Shown here piece by piece: positions 1 to 9,355 of a stretch of DNA of 64,000 nt. Position 1 is the stretch's first letter, and every line of letters begins with the position of its first letter. The stretch covers positions 248,001 through 312,000 of the forward strand of contig NZ_JAJNDA010000005.1 in NCBI RefSeq assembly GCF_021026295.1, in the 5' to 3' direction. Source of the DNA: Actinomycetospora soli (GTDB taxonomy: Bacteria > Actinomycetota > Actinomycetes > Mycobacteriales > Pseudonocardiaceae). The position numbers were made by a program, and so were the translations under genes. Below the pieces are notes generated by a model. That model saw only the letters and a list, made by a program, of their open reading frames with translations. It made no database searches and was not told the DNA's origin.

Positions 1-590
1 CGCGGCGTCTGGTCGACGAGGAGTTCGCGGCGTACTACTCGTCGAACCCCGCGGCGTCGTTCGCCGCCCGCGTGTGGACCAACAACGCGCTGGTCGCGGC
101 GACGTGCCTGATCACGGGCGTCCTCGTGCTGCCGGTGCTGTGGGTGCTGTTCCAGAACGTCGTGAACGTCGGCATCTCGGGCGGCATCCTCGCCGCGAAC
201 GGCCGCCTCGACCTCTTCCTCGGGCTCATCACCCCGCACGGCCTGCTGGAACTCACCGCCGTCTTCGTCGCGGCCGGGGCGGGGCTGAAGCTGGGCTGGT
301 CGTGGATCGACCCGGGCCCGCTCACCCGCGCGCGCTCGCTCGCCCGGCAGGCACGGATCACCGTGGGCATCGCGCTCGGCCTCGTCGGGGTGCTGCTGGT
401 GTCGGGGATCGTCGAGGCGTTCGTGACCCCGTCGGGGTTGCCCACGTGGGCGCGCATCGGCATCGGGGTCGCCGTGTGGCTGCTGTTCGTGGCCTACGTG
501 CTGCACGGGCGGCGGGTGCTGCGGACGCGGGCCGGGGTCCTGGACGACGCGTCGTCACCGACGTCAGCGGTGGCACACGGCGGACGCTGA
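1..590 (+). CDS. SpoIIM-family (DUF95) integral membrane protein, 5' partial
   Basis: The reading frame is open from base 3 to the stop at 588-590, so the start lies left of the window. The visible 195 residues contain several hydrophobic segments with small-residue-rich helices (for example a stretch ending in TAVFVAAGAGLKLGWSW), as in the stage II sporulation protein M family of membrane proteins. In many actinobacteria this gene lies beside the MoxR-DUF58 cluster that follows here on the opposite strand, which supports the call. Sporulation itself is not implied. Its function is unknown. The two transcription units converge at about 590-689. Confidence 0.7.
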   Translation, partial: RRLVDEEFAAYYSSNPAASFAARVWTNNALVAATCLITGVLVLPVLWVLFQNVVNVGISGGILAANGRLDLFLGLITPHGLLELTAVFVAAGAGLKLGWSWIDPGPLTRARSLARQARITVGIALGLVGVLLVSGIVEAFVTPSGLPTWARIGIGVAVWLLFVAYVLHGRRVLRTRAGVLDDASSPTSAVAHGGR

Positions 591-624
591 ACGTCAGCAG
601 CTCGACACGCTCGACCGTCCCGCC

Positions 625-679
625 GACGATGTGGCCTTTCCTGGCGTCCAGTGCCAGCAGTGACGCATTGCTTGCACCC
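625..679 (+). repeat. Dispersed hairpin repeat, copy A (between convergent genes)
   Basis: This is the first of three related intergenic copies. It contains GATGTGGC near 628, CTGGC...GCCAG arms near 640-657, and a GCAGTG-ACG-CATTGC hairpin at 656-670 closed by one G:U pair. Copies B (7263-7373) and C (60928-61003) share these blocks. It separates the end of the SpoIIM gene from the end of the DUF58 gene, so a role as a two-way terminator is possible. Confidence 0.65.
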
Positions 680-688
680 GGAGCGGGG

Positions 689-1992
689 CTACAGCCGCCC
701 CCGCGCCTTCAACGCCAGGTACCGGTCGGCCACGGCGGGCGCGAGTTCGTCGGGCGGCGCGTCCACCACCTCGACCCCCCGCCGCTGCAGCCGCCCCACG
801 ACGGCCCGGCGTTCCTCGGCCGCCACGGTCGCCGCCACGGCCCCGTAGACCGCCTCCCCCGAGCCGCGGCCGAGAGCCAGCGACGCCACGGCGGGATCGG
901 CCACCCCGGCCACCAGCAGCGTGTGCCGGTGCAGCAGCGGGCCCAGCACGGGCTCCAGGCCCTCGGCCACGGCCGCGTCGTCGAGACCGGTGAACAGCAC
1001 CACCAGCGACCGCCGCGACGCCCGGGTCAGCACCGTCGCCGCGAGCAGCCGCATGTCGGTCTCCACCAGCGTGGGCTCCACCCCGGAGAGGGCCGCCGTC
1101 ATCGCGGGCAGCGGGTCGCGGGCCCCGATCACGGAGGCGCGCACGGCCCGGTCGACGGCGAGCAGGTCCACCCGGTCCCCGCCCCGGGCGGCCAGCGCCG
1201 CGAGGAGCAGGGCCGCGTCGAGCGACGCGTCCAGCCGCGGGGCCCCGCTGGTGCCCTCGCCCACCAGCCCCGCCGCGGTGCGGCCGGTGTCGAGCACGAC
1301 CAGCACGTGCCGGTCCCGCTCCGGACGCCAGGTGCGGACGACCAGGTCCGTCGACCGCGCCGACGCGCGCCAGTCGATCGAGCGCACGTCGTCGCCGCGC
1401 ACGTACTCCCGCAGCGAGTCGAACTCGGTCCCCGCTTCCCGGACCTGCACCGCGCGCCGCCCGTCGAGCTCCCGCAGCCGCGCGAGCCGGGAGGGCAGGT
1501 GCCGCCGCGACGCGAACTCGGGCAGCACGCGCACGCGCCCGGGCACGGCGCGGGACCGCTGCCGGGCCGCGAGCCCGAGCGGGCCCCACGCCCGCACCGT
1601 CACCGTCGCCGCGGCGTGCTCGCCCCGCCGCGTCGGCCGCAGCGTCGTCGTCACCCGCCGTCGCTCCCCCGCCGGGACGTCGAGCCGGTGCACGTCGCCC
1701 GCCGCGCCGCACGACGGCGGCCAGGCGTCGCGCACGAGCCCCACCACCCGTCGTCGGGACGGGTTGACGACGACGACCGTGGTCGCGGCCTCCTCGGACA
1801 GTCGCACCTGGACGAGCTCCTCGGCCCGCTCCAGGTGCAGCGCGGCCGGGGACCCGGCGCGCACGAGGTCGATCACCACCGCGACCAGCAGCGCCGCGAC
1901 GATCCCGAGCACGCCCGCGACCGAGGGCACGAGCAGGCCCACGACGAGCGCGCCGACGACCGCCGCCAGCGCCGCACGGCCCGAGAGTGCCA

Positions 1993-1993
<1 letters not shown>
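689..1993 (-). CDS. DUF58 domain-containing protein
   Basis: The 434-residue protein begins with two hydrophobic segments (about residues 5-45), followed by a beta-rich region and the DUF58 core with the signature FDSLREYVRGDDVRSIDWRA near residues 190-210. A degenerate VWA-like fold follows (HVLVVLDTGR). DUF58 proteins work with MoxR-type AAA+ ATPases. Its ATG shares one base with the TGA of the upstream moxR (TGATG), so the two are translationally coupled. The N-terminal membrane anchor suggests a role at the cytoplasmic membrane. The substrate is unknown. The order resembles M. tuberculosis Rv3692-Rv3693. Confidence 0.85.
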
Positions 1994-2939
<946 letters not shown>

Positions 2940-2943
<4 letters not shown>

Positions 2944-4031
2944 GGGGTGCTCCTCACCAGTCGGTCCAGCTCGTCGGCCAGCCGCACGAGCGCGGCGTCG
3001 TCGGTCGGGTCGGGGCCCTCCAGGAGATCCTTCGCGGCAGCTCGAAGGGTCTCAGGCGCTGCTGCGAGGGCCTCGGTGGGCGCATCCGGCGGGAGGCCAC
3101 GCCGGGCGGCGAGGCGTCGCCGCGCGTCGGCGCGCAGGATCGCGGCGGCCCGGCCGCGCGCGCCGAGTCGCCGGTAGAGCGCGGCCCGGCCGCGCGTCGT
3201 CTCCGCCGCGGCCACGCGCACCGGGAGCCGTTCGGCGACCACCGGCCCGAGGCGCCGGCCCCGCCACAGAGCGGTGACGCCCCCGGCGAGCAGCAGCATC
3301 ACGGTGCCCCAGAGCCAGCCGCGCGGGACGAGGTCGACCAGGGACGTCTCGCCGCCGGCGCCGGGCTCGGGGAGGTACCAGAGCACGCGGGGGTGCGCGC
3401 CGAGCAGGGTCATGGTGAGCGCGGCGTTGCCGGCCCGGTCGAGCGCCTCGTTGGTGAACGGCGTCGCCGACCCGAGCACCACGGTGCGGCCGCTGACCGC
3501 GAGCGGCGCGACCCCCTCCGCGGCGTAGCACCCGACCGCGGGCGGGGCGACCTCGTACACCGCGCCGTCGAGGGCGAGCGGCCCGGCGGCGAGCGCGGCG
3601 GGCAGCGGGCAGCCCGGGGCGGGGACGACCCCGGTGGTGAGCAGGTCCGGCGGCGCCTGGGCGGCCCGCACCCCCGGCACGAGGTCCTCGAGGGCGGCGC
3701 CGTCGGGCGCGACCAGGACCACGTCGGCGCCTGCGTGCGCGAGGGCGAGTCGCCCGGTGGGCCCGAGGCGGGCGGGGAACGCGACGAGCACGGTCGTGTC
3801 GGGGCCGGCGCCGACGACGTCCTCGGGCCGGGTCGCGACGTCCACCCGGACGCCCTGCTCGCGCAGCACGGCCACGAGCGCGCCGCTGCCGGCGGGGTCG
3901 ACCCCGCCGGGCTCCAGCAGCCCCTGTCCCGCCCGGGCGCCCGCGAGCGCGAGGACGAGGCCCGCGACGACGACGAGCGCGCCGACGAGGAGCGGTCCCC
4001 GGGCGCGCCGGAGCCGACGGCGCAGGGTCAC
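2940..4031 (-). CDS. DUF4350 domain-containing membrane protein
   Basis: The 363-residue protein has an N-terminal membrane segment (LLVGALVVVAGLVLAL), an extracytoplasmic region with a DPAGSGALVAVLREQGVRVDVATRPEDV stretch typical of DUF4350, and a second membrane segment near residue 240 (WLWGTVMLLLAGGVTALW). A basic cytoplasmic tail follows. The GTG start at 4031 overlaps the stop of the DUF4129 gene as GTGA. Function is unknown; the gene consistently accompanies moxR and DUF58. Confidence 0.8.
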
Positions 4032-4651
4032 CCCGCCGTCACCGGGACCCCGCGCACGGCGTCGTCGGCGGCCCGCATCCGGTCCACCGACCCGGCGTCG
4101 GCGGGCCGCCCGCCGTACACGGTCTCGTCGAAGCAGCGGGCCGCGTCCGCGAGCGCCCCGCCCGCCGCGGGCAGCACCGCCGCGGCCTCCCGCGCCGCCT
4201 CGCCCGCGGTCCGCCCCGGGCGCGCGGTGAGCACGTCGCGCTCCTCCAGCCCGCGCACGAGGGCGCGCATCCACTCGCGCACCGCCTCGTCGTGCCGCCC
4301 CGCGGCGCCGTGCTCCCCGGCGCGGGCGCGGTGGTCGGCCGCGGTGAGCCCGGTGTCGTCGAGCGAGGCGGAGGCGAGGCGCGCGGTCCGCGCGGAACGG
4401 CCGAGCCGCAGGCGCACCACGACCACCACCACCGCGACCAGCACGAGGACGAGCACGACCCCGCCCGCTCCCCCGAGCCGCTGCGCGGTGAGCAGGGTGA
4501 TCAGCTCGTCGAGCCGGTCGAGCAGCCACTGCCCGACCCGTTCGAGCACGCCCGGCTCCCGGGCCCGGTAGGCGGCCCCCGCGAGCTCGCGCGCCGCCAG
4601 CTCCCGCGCCTGGTCGGCGGTCGGGGTGAACGGCGGCGGGGGCGGGGTCAC
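4028..4651 (-). CDS. DUF4129 domain-containing membrane protein
   Basis: The 207-residue protein has a proline-rich start, one central membrane helix (GGVVLVLVLVAVVVVVVRLRL, about residues 65-85) and a C-terminal helical region with ALVRGLEERDVLTARPGRTAGE, a DUF4129 hallmark. It lies upstream of the DUF4350, MoxR and DUF58 genes, and its stop overlaps the next start. It follows the 391-residue membrane protein by only four bases, so all five are probably one transcript. The biochemical role is not established. Confidence 0.8.
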   Translation of the reverse strand: MTPPPPPFTPTADQARELAARELAGAAYRAREPGVLERVGQWLLDRLDELITLLTAQRLGGAGGVVLVLVLVAVVVVVVRLRLGRSARTARLASASLDDTGLTAADHRARAGEHGAAGRHDEAVREWMRALVRGLEERDVLTARPGRTAGEAAREAAAVLPAAGGALADAARCFDETVYGGRPADAGSVDRMRAADDAVRGVPVTAG

Positions 4652-4655
4652 GCGC

Positions 4656-5831
4656 TCACGCCAGGCCGTGAGCGGCCCGCTGCAGCTCGATGTCGAAGCC
4701 CTCGCGCCGCATGCGCTGGTCGATGTAGAGCAACCCCGTCACCCCGGCCTGGAACGGCGACGTGAGCGCCGCACCGATCACGGTGCCGATCGAGGAGACG
4801 AGCAGCGGCAGCAGGGAGTACGGGCTGGTGCCGGTCGCCGAGGCGACGCCGGTGGCCACCAGGCCGAACGGCACGCCGACGAGCCCGGCGACGATCGAGA
4901 CGATGATCGTCGCCAGCAGCAGGATGCCGAGGACGGGCCAGAACCGGCCGGTCACGAGCGCGCGGGAGCGGGACAGGGCGGCGGTGACGCCGATGCCCTC
5001 CAGCACGTAGGCGGGCGCGGCGAGGGAGAGCAGCACGCTGACCACCACGGCCGCGACGCCGCCGACGAGCAGGCCGAGCGCCGCGAGCCCGACGGCGAGG
5101 CCGGTCGCCCCCACGAGCGCCGCGATCCCCGCCGGCGCGAGGCACACCGCGAGCGCCAGCAGCGTCACCAGGGCCACGAGCACCACGACGCCGAGCAGCC
5201 CGGGCAGGCGGGGCCGCGCCGCGTTCCAGCACTCGCGCGCGTCGACGGGCGCGCCGAGCACCGAACGCGAGAGCACCACGACGAGCAGGCCGGTCAGCAC
5301 GGTGTTCGCGAGCAGCCCGACCACCGCGCTCACCCCGAGCAGCGCGGACGCGCCGCCGAGGATCCCGGCAAGCGCGCCGAGGTCGGGCTGGGCGCCGCCG
5401 GAGGGCACGAGGAACGGCTCGAGCGACTGCCCGTAGGTGGCCTGGAACGGAGCCTGGATCAACGTGGTGATCACGGCGACCACGGCGGACACCCCGAGGA
5501 CCACCCGCGGGTGCGCCCGGATGTACTGGAAGGCGCCGTCGAGCACCTCGCCGAGGGCCAGCGGCCGCAGCGGCACGATCCCCGGCCGCGGGGTGGTGAC
5601 CGGGCCGCCGAACCCCCACGGGTCGCCCGCGGGAGGCGGGGTGCGCGGCGTGCCGGCCGTCGGGGGCCCCGGCGTCGTGGGCGACGGTCCCGGGCTCTGC
5701 CAGCCACCCGTCGCCGGGCGGTCGGCGGGGTCCCAGGGCGGCACTCCCCCGGCCGATCCCGATCCCGACCCGGGACCCGAGCCGGAGCCGGACCGGTCGT
5801 CGGGACCCCTCTGGTCCTGCGGCTCGCTCAC
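4656..5831 (-). CDS. Multi-pass membrane protein with GPDPase-type membrane domain
   Basis: The 391-residue protein starts with a low-complexity Ser/Gly/Pro region of about 80 residues, then carries about six long hydrophobic segments (for example VLGVSAVVAVITTLI and LPGLLGVVVLVALVTLLAL). The pattern fits the membrane domain seen in glycerophosphoryl diester phosphodiesterase-like proteins; no catalytic GDPD domain is present. GTG at 5831 is chosen because GGGAGGAC precedes it and in-frame upstream codons look non-coding. It heads the operon. Function is unknown. Confidence 0.65.
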   Translation of the reverse strand: MSEPQDQRGPDDRSGSGSGPGSGSGSAGGVPPWDPADRPATGGWQSPGPSPTTPGPPTAGTPRTPPPAGDPWGFGGPVTTPRPGIVPLRPLALGEVLDGAFQYIRAHPRVVLGVSAVVAVITTLIQAPFQATYGQSLEPFLVPSGGAQPDLGALAGILGGASALLGVSAVVGLLANTVLTGLLVVVLSRSVLGAPVDARECWNAARPRLPGLLGVVVLVALVTLLALAVCLAPAGIAALVGATGLAVGLAALGLLVGGVAAVVVSVLLSLAAPAYVLEGIGVTAALSRSRALVTGRFWPVLGILLLATIIVSIVAGLVGVPFGLVATGVASATGTSPYSLLPLLVSSIGTVIGAALTSPFQAGVTGLLYIDQRMRREGFDIELQRAAHGLA

Positions 5832-5887
5832 CGGGTCCTCCCGACCTGATCGACTTCGTCCCCTCCCGATCGTGCCACGATGTCGCG

Positions 5888-6499
5888 ATGCCCCTCGGGA
5901 CCGCACTCTGGCGTCGCCTCGACGAGCCGCACGGACTGGTGCACGGCACGGTCTCGGAGATGGAGCCGACGCCCGACCGGCCGGACGCGGCGTTCCTGCT
6001 CGACGGGGCCGCGATCGGGGCGGACTCGCCCGACGACACCGGACCCATCGGTGAGCAGGCCGCCCCGAAGCCGTGGTCGGCGCGGTTCTCGGTGGTCGTC
6101 GACGCCCGCTGGCAGACCCGGGCGTGCTTCCTCGAGGCGCTCGGCGGGGACGGGCTGGACCGGGTCACGCTCACCGCGGACGCGCTCGGCCACTGGACCC
6201 TCGACGGTCGCGACTGGCCGGAGCTCGAGGGCTGCCACGACGTCGACGTCTCGGTGACGCCCCTGACCAACACGCTCGTGGTCCGGCGCCTCGACCTCGC
6301 GGTCGGCGAGGAGCGCACGGTGGACGTGGCGTGGGTCGACGTGCCGTCGCTGGCCGTGCAGCGGGTCGCCCAGACCTACCGCCGCGAGGCCGAGGACCGG
6401 TGGACCTACGCCGATCCGCAGTACGGATCCTTCGCGTTCACCGTCGATCCACTCGGGCTCGTCCGGGAGTACCAGGGCCTGTTCGCCCGCGTCGGCTGA
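5888..6499 (+). CDS. Putative glycolipid-binding domain protein
   Basis: The 203-residue soluble protein has no signal peptide. Segments such as WTLDGRDWPELEGCHDVDVSVTPLTNTLVVRRL and RWTYADPQYGSFAFTVDPLGLVREYQGLF match the putative glycolipid-binding family (PA1994-like). The family is annotated from structure, and the physiological ligand is not established. It is divergent from the membrane-protein operon at 4656-5831, with 56 bases between starts, and lies 44 bases before the TVP38-like gene on the same strand. Confidence 0.75.
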   Translation: MPLGTALWRRLDEPHGLVHGTVSEMEPTPDRPDAAFLLDGAAIGADSPDDTGPIGEQAAPKPWSARFSVVVDARWQTRACFLEALGGDGLDRVTLTADALGHWTLDGRDWPELEGCHDVDVSVTPLTNTLVVRRLDLAVGEERTVDVAWVDVPSLAVQRVAQTYRREAEDRWTYADPQYGSFAFTVDPLGLVREYQGLFARVG

Positions 6500-6543
6500 G
6501 TAGTCTGGAGCCCCGTCGGGAGCCGGCGAGCGAGAGGGACGGC

Positions 6544-7203
6544 GTGCGCAACCGGACGCGGGGCCTGCTGGCGCTCGGCCTGCTGGCCGTCGCCGTGGTC
6601 GTGGCGGTCGTGGTGCCCCTGCCCTCGCCCGCCGAACTGCGCGAGTGGGTCCTCGCCGTCGGGCCCGCGGCGCCGCTGATCTTCTTCCTCGTGCACGCGG
6701 TCATCACGACGACGCCGATCCCCCGCACGGCCTTCACCCTCGCCGCGGGACTGATGTTCGGCCCGGTGTGGGGCATCGCGATCGCGGTCGCGGCGTCGAT
6801 GGTGTCCGCGCTGATCGGGTTCTGGATCGCCCGACGGCTGGGCGGCCGGGCGATCCACCGGCTCGGCCCCAAGCGGGTGCAGGCCCTCGAGGAACGGCTC
6901 TGCGAGCGCGAACTGCTGACCGTGACCTCGTCGCGGCTGGTCGGCATCCCGTTCGCGCCGCTCAACTACACGCTCGGGGTGACCAGTGTGCGCTGGCACG
7001 CCTACCTGATCGGCACGCTCGTCGGGCTGGTCCCCGGGACGGCCGCCGTGGTGTTCCTCGGCGACGCGGTGACCGGCGGGATCTCGCCGCAGTCGTTCAT
7101 CGCGTTCGGCATCTCCGGCACGCTGGGCCTGATCGGGATCCTGATCTCGGCGCGCGGCCGCCGGCGTCGCCGTGCCCTTCCCGACGACGGGTCCGCGGCG
7201 TAG
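6544..7203 (+). CDS. TVP38/TMEM64 (DedA-like) membrane protein
   Basis: The 219-residue integral membrane protein has about five hydrophobic segments. It carries the conserved TTTPIPRTAFTLAAGLMFG segment and a G-x-W-I-A-R-R-L-G motif in the centre, typical of the SNARE-associated/DedA superfamily of proposed lipid scramblases or transporters. GTG at 6544 is preceded by GAGAGGGAC. The 3' end contains one exact TCCCGACGACGGGT motif at 7179-7192. The substrate is unknown. Confidence 0.8.
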   Translation: MRNRTRGLLALGLLAVAVVVAVVVPLPSPAELREWVLAVGPAAPLIFFLVHAVITTTPIPRTAFTLAAGLMFGPVWGIAIAVAASMVSALIGFWIARRLGGRAIHRLGPKRVQALEERLCERELLTVTSSRLVGIPFAPLNYTLGVTSVRWHAYLIGTLVGLVPGTAAVVFLGDAVTGGISPQSFIAFGISGTLGLIGILISARGRRRRRALPDDGSAA

Positions 7204-7219
7204 CACGCGCGGCGCGCGG

Positions 7220-7264
7220 GCAGTGCCGGTCACAGCACTGCCGGTGACAGCACTGCCGGTGACA
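7220..7264. repeat. 15-bp tandem repeat, three units
   Basis: GCACTGCCGGTGACA occurs at 7235-7249 and 7250-7264, preceded by a two-mismatch copy at 7220-7234. The array runs directly into the GCAATGCGTCACTGC start of hairpin repeat B. It is intergenic. Confidence 0.8.
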
Positions 7265-7373
7265 GCAATGCGTCACTGCGTGCGTCCAGTGCCAGGAGAG
7301 CCACACCGTCGGGGACGGCTCCCACGGTGTGGCTTCGCCGGCGTTCAGTGCCGGCAGTGACGCATTGCTCGCA
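7263..7373. repeat. Dispersed hairpin repeat, copy B (inverted pair)
   Basis: Two copies of the repeat face each other. The left arm runs from about 7265 to 7309 and the right arm from about 7324 to 7372. They are joined at the CCACACCGT/ACGGTGTGG stem (7301-7309 with 7324-7332), with a 14-base loop. Each arm ends in the ATGCGTCA core. It lies between the convergent TVP38-like and lipoprotein genes. Confidence 0.7.
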
Positions 7374-7384
7374 GCGGGGCGGTG

Positions 7385-7702
7385 CTAGCTCCCCGGAGCC
7401 GGGGCCGGCGCGCTCGTCGGGCGCGGCTCGACCTCGGAGGTCTGCGGCGACGGGGTCGGCTGCGGGCCCTGCGGGCCGGTGGCCGGGCGCGGCGCGTTCG
7501 CCGGGGCCGGCGGGGCGACCGGGCCGGGCGTGATCTGACCGGGCACGGGCGGCGGGCCGGGGGGCGGGAAGCCCTCGGTCGAGAACACGTTCGGGTTCGA
7601 GGGCGAACCCGGCGCGGGCTCGGCGTCGTACACGCACCCCGACAGCACGGCCGCCGAGGCCGCCGCGATGACCAGCAAGGACGCCACCCGTCGGGTCTGC
7701 AC
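7385..7702 (-). CDS. Proline-rich putative lipoprotein
   Basis: The 105-residue protein has a basic start (QTRR), a hydrophobic segment and the lipobox LSGC around residues 19-22, so the mature protein would begin at a lipidated cysteine. The remainder is almost entirely Pro/Ala/Thr-rich and probably disordered. GTG at 7702 is chosen because GAGGAGAGGGAC precedes it and the resulting signal peptide has normal length. It may span or decorate the cell wall; no family was recognised. Confidence 0.65.
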   Translation of the reverse strand: MQTRRVASLLVIAAASAAVLSGCVYDAEPAPGSPSNPNVFSTEGFPPPGPPPVPGQITPGPVAPPAPANAPRPATGPQGPQPTPSPQTSEVEPRPTSAPAPAPGS

Positions 7703-7745
7703 GCTGTCCCTCTCCTCGAACGTTGATCGCCTGACGCGCCGCACC

Positions 7746-9254
7746 CTATCGCCTCCGGCCCGCGAGGACGCCGCGCGGCGTGATCGACCGGATCGGCTCG
7801 GGCGCCACGCCCTCCTCGCGCAGGACGTCGTTCGCGGCGAGCACCCCGGTCACGGCCGCCCGCTCCATGAGCGCCGACGGCACGTCGGAGGCCACCCAGT
7901 CCCCCGCCAGGCGCAGCCCGCGGGCGTCGGTCACGACGCCGGGCCGCCGCGGGTGGTACCCGGGGTCGAAGCCCGGGGCGTTGGTGTAGAGGTGCGCGTC
8001 GACGTCGAGCACCTCCAGCTCGGCGAACTCCGGCCACAGGCCCTCGAGTTCGCGACGCATCTGCGCGACCAGATCGTCGCGCGTCGCCTCGTGCGGGCAG
8101 GCGTAGGAGTGCAGCTCGATCACGGAGCCGCCCGTCCGGCGTGCCCAGGCCGCGGACTCCGCCTCGATGCGGTGGAACAGGGTCACCGAGTCGAGGATGC
8201 GCTCGCGGGTGACGCCGGTGAAGTCGGCGTGCCGGGCGTCGACGTCGCCGCGGCACCACAGGCGCGCGACGACGTAGGGCTCGCCGCCGGGCAGCTCGGC
8301 CACCTGCGCGGCGAGTCGCGGCGCGGTCGTCGCGAAGCCGGGCGACCGGGCGAACAGGTCGCGGGTGCCGGGGACGTCGGTGGCGACGACGAGGTGGCGC
8401 GCGGTCCGCGTCGGCCCGCCCTCGACGCCCACCGACCAGCCGCCGGGGCCGTTCACGACGACGGTCGCCCGCGCCCCCGTCGTCACCGTGGCGCCGTGCT
8501 TGTCCAGCAGCGCGGCGAACGGCTCCCACAGCGTGGCCGCGTACTGGTCGACCGGGACGTCCATCCCGAGGCCCTCGGGGTTGCCGGTGAAGTAGAAGTG
8601 GCACATCGCGAGGAACTCGGCCGCCGAGTAGCGCTGCTCGGTGTTGAAGAACGAGTGCGCGAAGACCTCGAAGAGCATGGCGCGGCCGCGCTCGGAGAAG
8701 CCGAAGGCGTCGAGCAGCTCGGCCGTGGTGCGGTGGTCGTGCTCGGCGAAGGTGCGCACCGGGTCGTAGCGCAGCATCGCGAGCGCCTCGCGTCCGTCGA
8801 CCTTGCGCAGGTCGCGCAGGCGGAAGCTCGGCGACTTCCACACCAGCGCGGCGAGGTTCGCCAGCGGCGTCGTCGGGAGGTCGGTGAAGTCCTCGGACTC
8901 CCACTCGCGGCTCTCGACGGGGTAGCCGCCGACGTCGCGCAGGAAGGCGAGGTCCGGGTCGATGCGCCGCAGCACGTCGCGCAGCGTGTAGTACTGCCGG
9001 AAGAACCCGTGGTAGCCGTGCTCGACGGTGACCTCGGTGCCGTCGGGCAGCGTCCGCGGCCACGTGCCGAGCCGGCCGCCGAGGCGGGGCGCGGCCTCCA
9101 GCAGCTCGACGGACATCCCCCGCTCGGCGAGGACCGTTGCGGCTGTCACTCCCGCGAGACCGCCGCCGACCACCACGACCGGGCCGCCCTCGCCGTCGGG
9201 AACGCGCTGGGGCAGGTCCGGGCGGGGAGCGACCACGACGTGCGGAGAGAACAC
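7746..9254 (-). CDS. FAD-dependent oxidoreductase, CrtU/carotenoid desaturase-like
   Basis: The 502-residue protein has a Rossmann FAD motif, VVVVGGGLAGVTAATVLAERG, near residues 26-46, followed by EAAPRLGGRLGTW, as in phytoene-desaturase-type flavoproteins. The motif VEHGYHGFFRQYYTLRDVL resembles beta-carotene desaturase/methylase (isorenieratene synthase, CrtU). The C-terminal GLRLAGDWVASDVPSALMERA is the second dinucleotide-binding motif. No crtE, crtB or crtI is adjacent; a lycopene cyclase lies 49 kb away. Assignment to aromatic carotenoid synthesis is an inference, and another substrate is possible. Confidence 0.6.
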   Translation of the reverse strand: MFSPHVVVAPRPDLPQRVPDGEGGPVVVVGGGLAGVTAATVLAERGMSVELLEAAPRLGGRLGTWPRTLPDGTEVTVEHGYHGFFRQYYTLRDVLRRIDPDLAFLRDVGGYPVESREWESEDFTDLPTTPLANLAALVWKSPSFRLRDLRKVDGREALAMLRYDPVRTFAEHDHRTTAELLDAFGFSERGRAMLFEVFAHSFFNTEQRYSAAEFLAMCHFYFTGNPEGLGMDVPVDQYAATLWEPFAALLDKHGATVTTGARATVVVNGPGGWSVGVEGGPTRTARHLVVATDVPGTRDLFARSPGFATTAPRLAAQVAELPGGEPYVVARLWCRGDVDARHADFTGVTRERILDSVTLFHRIEAESAAWARRTGGSVIELHSYACPHEATRDDLVAQMRRELEGLWPEFAELEVLDVDAHLYTNAPGFDPGYHPRRPGVVTDARGLRLAGDWVASDVPSALMERAAVTGVLAANDVLREEGVAPEPIRSITPRGVLAGRRR

Positions 9255-9355
9255 GCCCGTGAGCGTAGGGACCCGCCCGGTGACGCGCCCCCGCTGGCGG
9301 TTGTGGCGCTGCTCGCCGGGGCACTGCTGATCTGCAGACGAGTGCAGGAGGCGCC

